Source: Planctomycetota bacterium | GTDB taxonomy: Bacteria; Planctomycetota; PLA2; JAEUHO01 | Direction: 5' to 3' | NCBI GenBank assembly: GCA_028281445.1 | Contig: JANQJW010000119.1 | Location: 1-32,210 of the forward strand | DNA: 32,210 nt | Shown: one piece after another, positions 24,693 through 32,210 of the stretch | How the letters are laid out: each line of letters begins with the position of its first letter | Position numbering within the stretch: the first letter of the stretch is position 1 | Notes under the pieces: generated by a model | The model's input: the letters and a program-made list of their open reading frames with translations, nothing else | Told to the model about the DNA's origin: nothing | Database searches by the model: none | Made by a program: the position numbers and the translations under genes

Positions 24693-25175
24693 ATGGCCCG
24701 TAGAGAGAAGGCCCCCGCAGAGCGGCGCATCCTGTGCACCGGCTGCGGGGGTCTGCTCGTCGTCGCCCACGAAGCCAAGTCCGTCAGCTGCAGGCACTGC
24801 CACGGCCGCGTGGTTTGTGAGCGGATGGACGTGAAGGACTTCGTTGCCGTGCGCAACTTCCGCACGGCCAACAGCATGCACATTCGGAAAAAGGGGCGTG
24901 TGCATGCCTCCGTCTGGGCGGAGGACCTGACGATCGATGGCGCCCTGCTCGGGGATGCCACGGCGCTTCATGCCATGCGGATCAGCCGCAAGGCGAAGGT
25001 GAAGGGAGCGCTACGCGCTACGACGCTCGTCGTCGAAGCGGGCGCCGAGCTCAGCGGCCAGGTCGCGATCGGGCCTCAGTACATGCCCGAGCTCAAGGCA
25101 CTGCGCGCGCCCCTCGCGCATGAGGTCATGGACCGCATGGAAGCGCAGGCGAGAACCAAGGGGCAGCGACCCTGA
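24693..25175 (+). CDS. Bactofilin with N-terminal zinc ribbon
   Basis: A 160-residue protein, start ATG 24693 chosen for its fit to the zinc ribbon; no strong ribosome site. Residues 14-34 hold a zinc-ribbon pair, CTGCGG and CRHCHGR, four Cys at the expected spacing. From about residue 45 comes a bactofilin core: FRTANSMHIRKKGRVHASVW, AEDLTIDGALLGD, RISRKAKVKGALRATTLVVE and AGAELSGQVAIGP. It is shorter and more divergent than the first bactofilin. The pairing suggests copolymerisation with it, with the ribbon mediating binding to another partner or metal. Ends 10 bp before the stop of the convergent gene. Confidence 0.85.
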   Translation: MARREKAPAERRILCTGCGGLLVVAHEAKSVSCRHCHGRVVCERMDVKDFVAVRNFRTANSMHIRKKGRVHASVWAEDLTIDGALLGDATALHAMRISRKAKVKGALRATTLVVEAGAELSGQVAIGPQYMPELKALRAPLAHEVMDRMEAQARTKGQRP

Positions 25176-25185
25176 CGGACGCGAC

Positions 25186-26730
25186 TCAGCGCTCGACGTC
25201 GTGCGTGACGCTCTTGCCGTCCCACCCGGTCACGCGCAGGGTGATCAGCTCGAAGGGGTAGGGACCCACGTAGACGCCGAGACCCTCGTCCACGCGTCCG
25301 AGCACTTCCTCGCTGCTGCTCACGCGAATGCGACCGTCGCTCGTGATGCCGTACACGGGCAATCTGCCCACACCCACACCGGCGACACCCACCTCGCGCG
25401 TCTTGCCGTTGGCTGCGATCAAGGGGTTCACCGACGTGTGAAGGCCGAGTCGCAGCGGCGCGTCGACGTCAAGCGTCTTGCCCGCTGGCAGCTCGACGTT
25501 GCGTAGCAACGTCGCGCGGCGACTCAGGACGTCGGCGATCAACACGTGGTAGCGGTCCGGCGGGAGTATGAGCTCCAGGCGCCCGCGTGCAGCGTCCCAG
25601 CTCTCGGGCGCGCCCGGTTCCCAGCCATGGCTGCGCCAGATCTCGGCCGGCCGGAAGAGGAACACGAGCGGTGCGCGCCGGCGGCGTCCTCCCGGTCCGC
25701 GCGTCGCGACGGTCTTGCCCATCGCCAGGCGCAGGGTGGCGGGCGCCGGCGCCGGAGCCAGCCGCGCACTTGCGAGCGCCGGCTCGGCCGCCCCGTCGAG
25801 TGCCAGCGCCGGCAACACGACCGACGCGCGACCCTCTCCGTAGACGTGGACGTTGTAGGTCGCGGGCCGGATGCCGCGCTCGATGCGGACCACGCCGTCA
25901 GCGTCGGGCGTGTCGGTGTAGGAGAGGGCAAGGCCGCCGCTCGGGCGGTGCAGGTCCACGCTGACGAGGCTCCGCAGCGGTGCGCCGTCCTCGGCTCGCG
26001 TCAGTTTGAGGTGAAGCGAGCGGCTCGTGCGCATGCGCAGCGTGACGGTACCGATGGGTTCGCCCACCCACGTCACGCCCGAGACGCAGTGACAGCCCTC
26101 GACGTGAGCCGTCAGCGTGACGGGTCCGTTGTCGCCGACGCGGAAGACAGCCCCGCCTGTCTCTTCGTCGGTGACCTTCCATTGTTCGCCCTGCCGCGCG
26201 CGGGGGCCGGGCAGGAAGTACGTGGTACGCGGCGGCCAGGGTTGCAGCTGCACGCCCTTCTTTCCGATCGGCGCCCCGGTCTCCTCGTCGACGACCCGCA
26301 CGACCAGGGGCTGCGCGCGCTGCATCTCGTGAACGAGCGGCTCGGTGAGGTCCACGCTGCTGCCGTCCAGCCATGCATGGCGATAGCCCTTCGCAATTAC
26401 ACCGATCCAGCTCTCGTCGATGGCGCGCGCGCGCAGCGTCCAGCGGCCCTGCGCGTCCGTGACCTCATGGGGGAGCTTGTCACGCTCGCCGCCCTGCTTC
26501 TTCTTCGGCAACACAAAGACGGTGGCGCCGGCGATCGCGCTCCCATCCGCCTTCTGACGCACCGTGCCGCGCAGCGCCTGCTTGGGACGCTTCGGCACGC
26601 GCGGTTGGACCGACCGCGCCGAGGGGCGTGAACCGCGCTTCTTCTTCGGCTTGTGCGGCTGCGCGAGCAGCACGAGGCCGATCACGGCCCCGATCAGCAG
26701 CGCGGCATAGACGAAGGGCCGCTTCGGCAT
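25186..26730 (-). CDS. Membrane-anchored protein with carboxypeptidase-regulatory-like domains
   Basis: A 514-residue protein with GGAG 7 nt before ATG 26730. It has an anchor helix at residues 5-22 (PFVYAALLIGAVIGLVLLA) followed by a very basic Lys/Arg/Pro linker. The first beta-sandwich (LRGTVRQKADGSAIAGATVF with TDAQGRWTLRA) is typical of the carboxypeptidase-regulatory-like family; a second starts at LVVRVVDEETGAPIGKKGVQ, and more divergent ones follow. No enzyme motif is seen. Lies 13 bp after the tricorn stop, so it is probably cotranscribed and may act with it in the periplasm. Confidence 0.8.
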   Translation of the reverse strand: MPKRPFVYAALLIGAVIGLVLLAQPHKPKKKRGSRPSARSVQPRVPKRPKQALRGTVRQKADGSAIAGATVFVLPKKKQGGERDKLPHEVTDAQGRWTLRARAIDESWIGVIAKGYRHAWLDGSSVDLTEPLVHEMQRAQPLVVRVVDEETGAPIGKKGVQLQPWPPRTTYFLPGPRARQGEQWKVTDEETGGAVFRVGDNGPVTLTAHVEGCHCVSGVTWVGEPIGTVTLRMRTSRSLHLKLTRAEDGAPLRSLVSVDLHRPSGGLALSYTDTPDADGVVRIERGIRPATYNVHVYGEGRASVVLPALALDGAAEPALASARLAPAPAPATLRLAMGKTVATRGPGGRRRRAPLVFLFRPAEIWRSHGWEPGAPESWDAARGRLELILPPDRYHVLIADVLSRRATLLRNVELPAGKTLDVDAPLRLGLHTSVNPLIAANGKTREVGVAGVGVGRLPVYGITSDGRIRVSSSEEVLGRVDEGLGVYVGPYPFELITLRVTGWDGKSVTHDVER

Positions 26731-26743
26731 TCCCTCGCTCCGA

Positions 26744-29700
26744 CTAGCGCTTGCTCGGCGGCTTGTACCCGGGACGCTTCATCGGCTTGTGCTTCTCGAG
26801 CAGCTCGAGCGCGACCTCGACCGCCTTCTCGAGCTGCGGGTCCCGGCCTGCGGCGACGTCCTTGGGCCACTGGATCACCTCGATGTCCGGTGCGACGCCG
26901 ACGTTCTCCACGACCCACTCGCCGTCCGTGTCCATGATGCCGAAGCTCGCTGCTGTCACGCGGCCGCCATCCATCAGCGGCGGGTAGCCGGAGATGCCGA
27001 CGAGGCCGCCCCACGTGCGCGTACCGACCAGCGGGCCGATGCCGAGCTTCTTGAACATCCACGGCATCGCGTCGCCGCCCGAGCCGGCGCTCTCGTTGAT
27101 GATCATGACCTTGGGGCCGTCCATCGTCCCAAACGGCGTCCGGCCGAGCCAGCCCTCGCGGTTCATCCAGTAGCACAGCACGTCGCGGTCGAGGACGTCG
27201 ACGACGTAGTCCGCTACCTTGCCGCCGCCGTTGAAGCGCTCGTCGAGCACCAGCCCCTTCTTGTCGATCTGGCTGAAGAAGTCCCGGTTGAACGAAGCCA
27301 TGCCTGCGCCCGCGGTGTTCGGCATGTACACGTACGCGAGCTTTCCGTCCGACAACTCGTCCACGCGCCGGCGGTTGGCCTCGACCCACGCCATGCGACG
27401 AAGCCGGTTGTCGCTCGAGACGGGAACCACGGTGCTCGTCCGCGCATCGCTGCCGTCGGCGTTTGCGCTGACCTGGATCTCTGTCGGCTGGTTCGCCGTC
27501 GCCTCGAAGTGCGCGTAGAGGTTGTTCGCGGTCGTGACCGGCCGTCCGTTCACCGCGATCAAGTAGTCGCCGACCTTGACGTCCACGCCGGGCACGGTGA
27601 GCGGCGCGCGCTGACGCGGGTTCCAGTTCTGACCAGTGTAGATGCGCGTGAAGCGGAAGCGATCGTTCTCGATCTTGAAGTCGGCGCCGAGCAGGCCGAC
27701 GTCGATGCCGCGGTCCGCGGTCGGGATGTCGCCGCCGCTGACGTACTGGTGGCCGCAGCACAGCTCCCCGATCATCTCCATCATCAGCATGTTGAGATCG
27801 GAGCGGTGCTGGACATGGGGCAGGAACGCGCTCCAGCGGTCCCACATCTTGTCCCAGTCGATGCCGTGCATCTTCGGGTCGTAGAAGAAGTCACGCTGGA
27901 TGCGCCAGCACTCCCTCAGGATCTGCGGCCACTCCGTCTCGGGCTCAACGCGGACCTTCACCCCGTCGATTTTGAGCGGCTTGCCGTCCTTTCCGGCTTC
28001 GTTCGTGATGCTCCAGCGCGATCCGGTTCGGACGAGCAGGCTGGTGCCGTTGGCCGCGACGCTCGCCCCCATGGCGCCGGAGACGATGTCCTTCGCCTTG
28101 CGCGACTTGAAGTCGAAGCTCTTGAGCGTGGGCTTGCCGCTCTGCGGCCGGTCGACGAAGAGCAGTGCCGACTTGCTGCACGTCAGGCCCCAGTAGTTTC
28201 CGGACGGGACAGGCAGCGCCAGGATGCGCTGGCTGATGCCCTCGACGTCGATGGAGGGCTTCGCCTCCTCCTTGGCGTCTCCGTCCTTGTCGTCCTTCTT
28301 CTCGTTGCCGTCCTTGCCGTCCTTGCCGTCCTTGCCGTCCTTGCCGTCCTTGTCGTTCGTGTCCCTCTCGGCTTCGTCGTCCTTTGCGTCGCCGTCCTTC
28401 TCCTCACCGGCGTCAGCTGGCTTCTTGCCCTTGCCGGGCTTCTTTTCGCCGCCCTTCTTGCCCTTCTTCTTCTTGTCGTCCTGGCCCTCGTCGCTGCGCG
28501 GGCCGAGCGGGTGCTTGCCGTCGGCCTTGAGAACGACGACGTAGAGGTTGCTCGAGCCCGGCCGCGCGGCCGATGTGCTCAAGTCCAGGCCGAAGCGCCG
28601 CGGTCCGCTGCTGACGGAAGCGGAGAAGAACAGGTGCTTGCCGTCGCGAGAGAACGCGGGCGCGATGGCGGACGAGAACCCGTCCGTCAGCGGCGTGACC
28701 GTGCCGGTTGCGACCTCGAACAGGGAGACGCCGTCGTAGGCCGTCACGGGGTCCTTGGTCTCGAACGCGATCCACTTGCTGTCGGGCGACCACACGCCGA
28801 AGGGGTGCCACCGTCCGAGCGAGCCCTGGTTCGTCGCGATGTCGGTGACCTTGCCGCCCTCGAGCGACACGTACGCCAAGCGGTTCGCCTTGTCGTTGAA
28901 CAAGATGTGCTTGCCGTCCGGACTCCAGACCGGGTCGTCGTAGAAGCGCGCGCCGCCCAGGTCGTAGCTCTTGGCTTCCTCGCGGCCACGGCGGTCACGA
29001 ACCACGAGCTTGTACTCGCCGCCTGCGTCCGAGAACCAGGCAATCTTGTCGCCCTTGGGGCTCCACACCGGGCTGCGCTCGTGCGTACCGGGTGAGTTCG
29101 TGAGGTTGCGCGCGCGCCCATGTTCGCGCGGCACGGTGATGATCTCGCCGCGCGCCTCGAAGACGGCGCGCTTGCCGTTCGGCGAGATCGCCGCGTCCCG
29201 CACGAAGCCCTTCACGGTCTTCCAGCGCGGCAGGCTGCCGAGGCCGTCCGTACGCACCTTCACGCTCAACCGGCGGAAGCGCTTCGTCTTCGGGTCGTAC
29301 GTGCGGATCGCGCCGGCCACCGAGAATGTCAGCACGCCGCCGCCGGCGGTCATGCTCTGGACGCCGAAGTCCTTGAAGTGGGAGATCTGCTCGACGTCCT
29401 TGCTTCCGGGCGTGAACTTCCAGATGTTCATCTGGAGCGAGCCGTCCTTGCCCTTGCGGTCCGACGCGAAGTAGATGTCGCCGTCGAGCCAGCAGGGAAA
29501 GCTGTCGTTGGCGCCTGCTTGAGGCACGACTTCGACGTCGCGGGTCGCCGGGTTGAAGAGCCAGATCGAGGGGGTGCGACCGCCGCGGTAGCGCTTCCAC
29601 GAACGGAAGGGGTCGCGCACGTTCGTGTAGGCGATGCGGTTGCCCGCCTTGTTGAAGGTCGCCCAGCCCGCGCGCGGAATGTCCGTGGGCTTTGGCTGGC

Positions 29701-30166
29701 CGCCCTCGACGGGCACGGTGAACAACCGCTGGACCGGCGCCCCGCCGATGCGTCCGCTCGAGAAGAGGATGTGCCGGCCGTCCGGGTGCCAGTCGCGCAT
29801 CCAGTCGCCGCCCGGATGCCAGGTGAGGCGCCGCGGTACGCCACCGTCGATCGAGATGACGTAGACGTCGGCGTTGCCCTCGTACTCCGCCGTGAACGCG
29901 ACCCACCGGCCGTCGGGGCTGAACCGCGGACTGACCTCGCGTCCGATGTGGCTCGTGAGGCGCCGGGCGGTGCCGCCGTCGCGCCCGACGATCCACAGGT
30001 CGTTCGCGTAGACGAAGACCACGTGGTCCTTGGACGCCGTCGGCATCTGGAGCAGGAGCGTCTCCTGCTCGTCCATACCGTTCTCCGCCATGGTGGCGTT
30101 CGGCGCGAGCGCCAGAATCAACGCGAGTGCGAGTGCGCGGACTCCGAAACGGGCTGCCTTGGACAT
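26744..30166 (-). CDS. Tricorn-like serine protease with low-complexity insert
   Basis: A 1140-residue peptidase; GGAGGTGA precedes ATG 30166 and is followed by a signal peptide (ALALALILALAPNATMA). Beta-propeller repeats start at about residue 40 (DLWIVGRDGGTARRLT, FSPDGRWVAFTAEYEG, DVYVISIDGG). Next come the core, a PDZ domain (VPGVDVKVGDYLIAVNGRPV) and the S41 peptidase domain. Candidate catalytic residues, aligned by eye to tricorn, are His806 (GELCCGHQYV), Ser1029 (NESAGSGGD) and Glu1087 (VVENVGVAPD). Tricorn degrades peptides made by larger proteases; with a signal peptide this one works outside the cytoplasm. Residues about 550-640 are a lysine- and aspartate-rich insert with a KDG/GKD repeat. 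Confidence 0.92.
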   Translation of the reverse strand: MSKAARFGVRALALALILALAPNATMAENGMDEQETLLLQMPTASKDHVVFVYANDLWIVGRDGGTARRLTSHIGREVSPRFSPDGRWVAFTAEYEGNADVYVISIDGGVPRRLTWHPGGDWMRDWHPDGRHILFSSGRIGGAPVQRLFTVPVEGGQPKPTDIPRAGWATFNKAGNRIAYTNVRDPFRSWKRYRGGRTPSIWLFNPATRDVEVVPQAGANDSFPCWLDGDIYFASDRKGKDGSLQMNIWKFTPGSKDVEQISHFKDFGVQSMTAGGGVLTFSVAGAIRTYDPKTKRFRRLSVKVRTDGLGSLPRWKTVKGFVRDAAISPNGKRAVFEARGEIITVPREHGRARNLTNSPGTHERSPVWSPKGDKIAWFSDAGGEYKLVVRDRRGREEAKSYDLGGARFYDDPVWSPDGKHILFNDKANRLAYVSLEGGKVTDIATNQGSLGRWHPFGVWSPDSKWIAFETKDPVTAYDGVSLFEVATGTVTPLTDGFSSAIAPAFSRDGKHLFFSASVSSGPRRFGLDLSTSAARPGSSNLYVVVLKADGKHPLGPRSDEGQDDKKKKGKKGGEKKPGKGKKPADAGEEKDGDAKDDEAERDTNDKDGKDGKDGKDGKDGNEKKDDKDGDAKEEAKPSIDVEGISQRILALPVPSGNYWGLTCSKSALLFVDRPQSGKPTLKSFDFKSRKAKDIVSGAMGASVAANGTSLLVRTGSRWSITNEAGKDGKPLKIDGVKVRVEPETEWPQILRECWRIQRDFFYDPKMHGIDWDKMWDRWSAFLPHVQHRSDLNMLMMEMIGELCCGHQYVSGGDIPTADRGIDVGLLGADFKIENDRFRFTRIYTGQNWNPRQRAPLTVPGVDVKVGDYLIAVNGRPVTTANNLYAHFEATANQPTEIQVSANADGSDARTSTVVPVSSDNRLRRMAWVEANRRRVDELSDGKLAYVYMPNTAGAGMASFNRDFFSQIDKKGLVLDERFNGGGKVADYVVDVLDRDVLCYWMNREGWLGRTPFGTMDGPKVMIINESAGSGGDAMPWMFKKLGIGPLVGTRTWGGLVGISGYPPLMDGGRVTAASFGIMDTDGEWVVENVGVAPDIEVIQWPKDVAAGRDPQLEKAVEVALELLEKHKPMKRPGYKPPSKR
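28305..28349. repeat. Five tandem 9-bp units within the tricorn gene
   Basis: TTGCCGTCC repeats exactly five times (28305-28349). On the coding strand it encodes a GKD tripeptide repeat in the charged insert. A length of nine keeps the frame, so unit number could vary between strains without breaking the gene. Confidence 0.85.
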
Positions 30167-30227
30167 TGCGTCACCTCCGGGGCCGTCAAGCGCCGCACTG
30201 TACGGGATCCGGAGGGGACACGCGACG

Positions 30228-30233
30228 TAGACT
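30228..30233 (+). promoter_or_regulatory. Possible -10 hexamer for the DUF1028 gene
   Basis: TAGACT lies 7 nt before ATG 30241, which has no well-placed Shine-Dalgarno sequence (a GGAGGGG is about 23 nt upstream). This fits leaderless transcription. Confidence 0.35.
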
Positions 30234-30240
30234 GCGAGCG

Positions 30241-31296
30241 ATGCGGCGCTGGTCCCTGTTCCTGCTCGTCTTGCTGGCGGCCTGCGGCGAGCCGCGGCGC
30301 GAGACACCGGAGGTCGCGACGTTCTCCATCGTTGCGCGCGATTCCGTCACGGGCGATATGGGCGTCGCCGTGCAGAGCAAGGTGTTCGGGGCCGGCGTGA
30401 TCGTGCCGTACGTGCGGGCCGACGTCGGTGCCCTTGCCACGCAGGCGCTGGCCAATCCGCGCTACGGGCCGGACGGCCTCGAGATGCTCGACGACGGGCT
30501 CGCTGCCGATGACGTCGTTGCGCTCCTAACCGATGCCGACAAGGGCCGCGACCGGCGTCAGCTCGGGCTTGTGGACAGCCGCGGCCGGGCGGCGGCGTTC
30601 ACGGGTGAGCGCACGCTTGCGTGGGCAGGCCACCACACCGGCGACGGCTATTGCTGCCAGGGCAACATCCTCGCGGGACCGAAGGTGGTCGCCGCGATGG
30701 CCAAGGCCTACGAGAAGACCAAGGGCGACCTCGCGGAGCGACTCGTCGCGGCGATGCGTGCCGGACAGAAAGCCGGTGGCGACAGGCGCGGGCGCCAGTC
30801 GGCGGCCTTGCTCGTGGCGCGTCGTCACGGTGGATACCGCGGATTGAACGACCGCTACATCGACATCCGTGTCGACGATCACAAGAAGCCCATCGAAGAG
30901 CTCGCCCGGCTCTTGAAGCTCCGGCGCGGATTCCTGCCCGAGCCCGCGATCCCGAGACAGGTGGAAGGCGTCGGACGGGAGACGCGCCGTTGGGATCCCG
31001 CCGCTCCGTCGCCGCGTGCCCTGTGGGAGCGCTGGAAGCGGCTCCGCCTCGAGCGGGACTACGCCGCGATCCTGGCGCTGTGCAGCCGGGACTACCGCGA
31101 GAAGCACGACGTCGCCGCGCTGAAGAAGACCGACGCCGAGCATGCACGCGCGCAGCATGCCGCCGAGAACGCGGTCTACATCGGAACGAAGATCGAGGGC
31201 GACAAGGCGAAGCTCTACTTCGATGACCCCAGGAAGGACGAGCCGGTCAGGGTGCTCTTCGTCAAGGAAGGCGGAGCCTGGCGCATCGTCCCGTGA
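30241..31296 (+). CDS. DUF1028-family (Ntn-hydrolase-like) lipoprotein with C-terminal extension
   Basis: A 351-residue protein starting at ATG 30241, chosen because it begins the lipoprotein signal MRRWSLFLLVLLAAC with lipobox LAAC. Residues 26-255 form the DUF1028 domain: ATFSIVARDSVTGDMGVAVQ, VGALATQALANPRYGPDGLE, GERTLAWAGHHTGDGYCCQG and AALLVARRHGGYRGLNDRYI. DUF1028 proteins resemble Ntn hydrolases and normally start directly with MTFSIVARD, which suggests an N-terminal Thr role. Here the Thr27 equivalent is internal, so either further cleavage occurs or it is not catalytic. Residues about 260-351 add an NTF2-like domain (WERWKRLRLERDYAAILALC to GGAWRIVP). Divergent from the tricorn gene, 74 bp apart; a related peptide-processing role is possible. 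Confidence 0.85.
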   Translation: MRRWSLFLLVLLAACGEPRRETPEVATFSIVARDSVTGDMGVAVQSKVFGAGVIVPYVRADVGALATQALANPRYGPDGLEMLDDGLAADDVVALLTDADKGRDRRQLGLVDSRGRAAAFTGERTLAWAGHHTGDGYCCQGNILAGPKVVAAMAKAYEKTKGDLAERLVAAMRAGQKAGGDRRGRQSAALLVARRHGGYRGLNDRYIDIRVDDHKKPIEELARLLKLRRGFLPEPAIPRQVEGVGRETRRWDPAAPSPRALWERWKRLRLERDYAAILALCSRDYREKHDVAALKKTDAEHARAQHAAENAVYIGTKIEGDKAKLYFDDPRKDEPVRVLFVKEGGAWRIVP

Positions 31297-31303
31297 TGGC
31301 GAG

Positions 31304-31383
31304 GGAGGGCGCAAGGCCCTCCTCTACATGTTTGTCCATGTGCCTATGCCAATGGCATGTAGGGACGGGCCTTGTGCCCGTCC
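31304..31383. repeat. REP-like double palindrome
   Basis: Two hairpins face each other: GGAGGGC-GCAAG-GCCCTCC (31304-31322) and GGACGGGC-CTTGT-GCCCGTCC (31363-31383). Between them are the inverted arms TACATG (31325-31330) and CATGTA (31356-31361). The second hairpin is close to the reverse complement of the first. The GTAGGGACGGGCCTTGTGCCCGTCC type of sequence is familiar from repeated extragenic palindromes in several phyla. No transposase gene is nearby. It lies between the DUF1028 and acetyltransferase genes, which converge here, so it can also terminate both. Confidence 0.65.
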
Positions 31384-31388
31384 GCGAT

Positions 31389-32009
31389 TCACGAACCCCG
31401 TACGCGTTCCGCCTCTCTGTCCCACTCGTCGGCAAGAACGGCGTACGTGCGGTGGTTGTCCCAACCGACGCCGGGCAGCCAGCGCGCCTCGCGCTCTTCC
31501 CCTTCGAAGCGCAGGCCGAGGTTCTCGAGCACGCCGACCGAACCCTTGTTGAGATTCGAGCAGCAGATCTTGATGCGACGGAAGCCCCACGCGTCGAAGC
31601 CGGCCGTGATGAGAGCGGCGACGGCTTCCGTGCAGTAGCCCTGCCGTTGCCGGGATCCGCGGACCCAGTACCCGATCTCACCGGTCAGGTCCTCGGGAAT
31701 GATCCTGTGGATGCCCGTGCCGCCGATCACCTCACCGCCTTCGCGTTCGAAGATGCCCATCACGAAGTCGAGCGACTCCGGGAAGTTCCGGTCGCGCGTG
31801 AAGCGGTTGATGATCTGCGCGCTCTCGTCCACCGACGCGTGCTCCTTGGCTGCCCAGGGAAGCCACGGCAGCAGCGCCTCACGGTCCTCGGCGACCGCCA
31901 CGTGCAGGCCCTCGGCGTCCGAGGGCTCCCACCAGCGCACGACGGTGCGCTCCGTCACCACGGGGCCGGGCAGGGGATCGGGTCGTTTCCAGGGGGCAGG
32001 GGCGTTCAT
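31389..32009 (-). CDS. GNAT-family N-acetyltransferase, RimJ/RimL type
   Basis: A 206-residue acetyltransferase. It shows ERTVVRWWEPSDAEGLHVAV, FVMGIFEREGGEVIGGTGIH, a strand-helix with GEIGYWVRGSRQRQGYCTEA carrying the acetyl-CoA-binding R-Q/G-x-G-x-A pattern, and NLNKGSVGVLENLGLRFEGE. These are the landmarks of the RimJ/RimL group, which acetylates protein N-termini or small amines. Start at ATG 32009 gives a standard N-terminus; the frame stays open upstream to the window edge but without family resemblance. A strong hairpin (32032-32075) sits 22 nt upstream. No Shine-Dalgarno is clear. Confidence 0.85.
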   Translation of the reverse strand: MNAPAPWKRPDPLPGPVVTERTVVRWWEPSDAEGLHVAVAEDREALLPWLPWAAKEHASVDESAQIINRFTRDRNFPESLDFVMGIFEREGGEVIGGTGIHRIIPEDLTGEIGYWVRGSRQRQGYCTEAVAALITAGFDAWGFRRIKICCSNLNKGSVGVLENLGLRFEGEEREARWLPGVGWDNHRTYAVLADEWDREAERVRGS

Positions 32010-32031
32010 GGGGAGTTCGCAAGGGTCGAAT

Positions 32032-32075
32032 CCAGGCACCCGAACAGGGCCGAAAACCCGCTGTTCGGGGCCTGG
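32032..32075. other. Strong hairpin upstream of the acetyltransferase gene
   Basis: CCAGGC (32032-32037), a bulged A, CCCGAACAG (32039-32047), a 13-base loop, then CTGTTCGGG (32061-32069) and GCCTGG (32070-32075) make 15 base pairs with a single bulge. No T-run follows on either strand. It could be an RNA element in the acetyltransferase leader or a terminator for a minus-strand gene entering from the right. Confidence 0.55.
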
Positions 32076-32116
32076 CGTTGCATCACAGGGTCTTTCGTCC
32101 TCGGGGTCTACGGCTG

Positions 32117-32210
32117 CTACCGGGGAACGTGGCCGATACAGTACGCGTCCTTCTTGTGGACATTTTCGCACCGGGTCGGCTGTCGGAGCGGGCAGTACGG
32201 TTCGGCAGCC
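32117..32210 (-). CDS. Possible 3' end of a gene entering from the right
   Basis: A minus-strand frame open from the window edge ends with TAG at 32119-32117. It reads PYCPLRQPTRCENVHKKDAY then CIGHVPR, with three Cys and two His, like a small zinc-binding tail. Thirty residues are too few to prove coding, and a second frame here is also open. The hairpin at 32032-32075 would lie about 40 nt after its stop. Confidence 0.25.
   Translation of the reverse strand, partial: AAEPYCPLRQPTRCENVHKKDAYCIGHVPR

Noticed and set aside
28305..28349. Possible CRISPR-like array
   Set aside because: The units are 9 bp, directly adjacent and in frame in a coding region; there are no spacers.
26789..29095. 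Plus-strand open frame of 768 codons opposite the tricorn gene
   Set aside because: The tricorn reading has catalytic motifs and a ribosome site; this one only has Val/Leu/Ala-rich antisense sequence.
32076..32210. tRNA or riboswitch at the right edge
   Set aside because: No acceptor/anticodon geometry and no conserved riboswitch core could be recognised; only small stems such as GTCC-N7-GGAC are visible.

Overview
The window is high-GC DNA coding almost end to end. No rRNA, tRNA, CRISPR array, transposase or phage gene was seen. The gene content suggests a high-GC member of the Planctomycetota: a Ser/Thr kinase fused to WD40 propellers, an ECF sigma factor, a BlaI/M56-peptidase pair, two bactofilins, a bacterial tricorn protease, HEAT-repeat and carboxypeptidase-regulatory-like surface proteins, and many lipoproteins. 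There is no 16S here, so this placement is inference.

Left part (1-6781). The left edge holds the 5' part of a minus-strand gene whose signal peptide is followed, in frame, by TGA at codon 28 (Cys-UGA). The frame then stays open to the window edge. A 7-bp perfect hairpin with a GGUC apical loop starts 16 nt after the UGA, which is what a bacterial SECIS element looks like, so this is a selenoprotein candidate. About 2 kb to the right is a four-gene phosphonate-type ABC importer (binding protein, ATPase, two permeases), divergent from a LysR regulator. The binding protein and the LysR protein resemble, from memory, the clades annotated as putative selenate transporter and selenium-metabolism LysR. 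The three together suggest a selenium uptake and use locus. A short ExbD-like lipoprotein gene and a membrane protein gene lie between them.

Middle part (6782-18688). An ABC exporter, two exported or anchored proteins (HEAT repeats; unknown), a 1250-residue membrane-anchored protein of tandem Cna-B/carboxypeptidase-regulatory-like domains, and a BlaI-M56 operon. The operon has a textbook promoter overlaid by two 17-bp operators. Its M56 protein has lost the usual penicillin-binding sensor and carries about 300 extracytoplasmic residues with four copies of a helical repeat. A third gene with a membrane anchor follows.

Right part (18842-32210). A kinase with 14 WD40 blades, a membrane protein divergent from an ECF sigma factor, a bactofilin followed by a zinc-ribbon bactofilin, a carboxypeptidase-regulatory-like protein behind a tricorn protease, a lipidated DUF1028 protein, a REP-like double palindrome, and a RimJ/RimL-type acetyltransferase preceded by a strong long hairpin.

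Regulatory signals. Genes inside operons and some single genes have Shine-Dalgarno sequences. Several first genes instead have a -10-like hexamer (TATGCT, TACACT, TAGACT, TATCAT) 6-9 nt before the start codon and no Shine-Dalgarno, which suggests frequent leaderless transcription. Two intergenic regions 17 kb apart share a related, foldable repeat.
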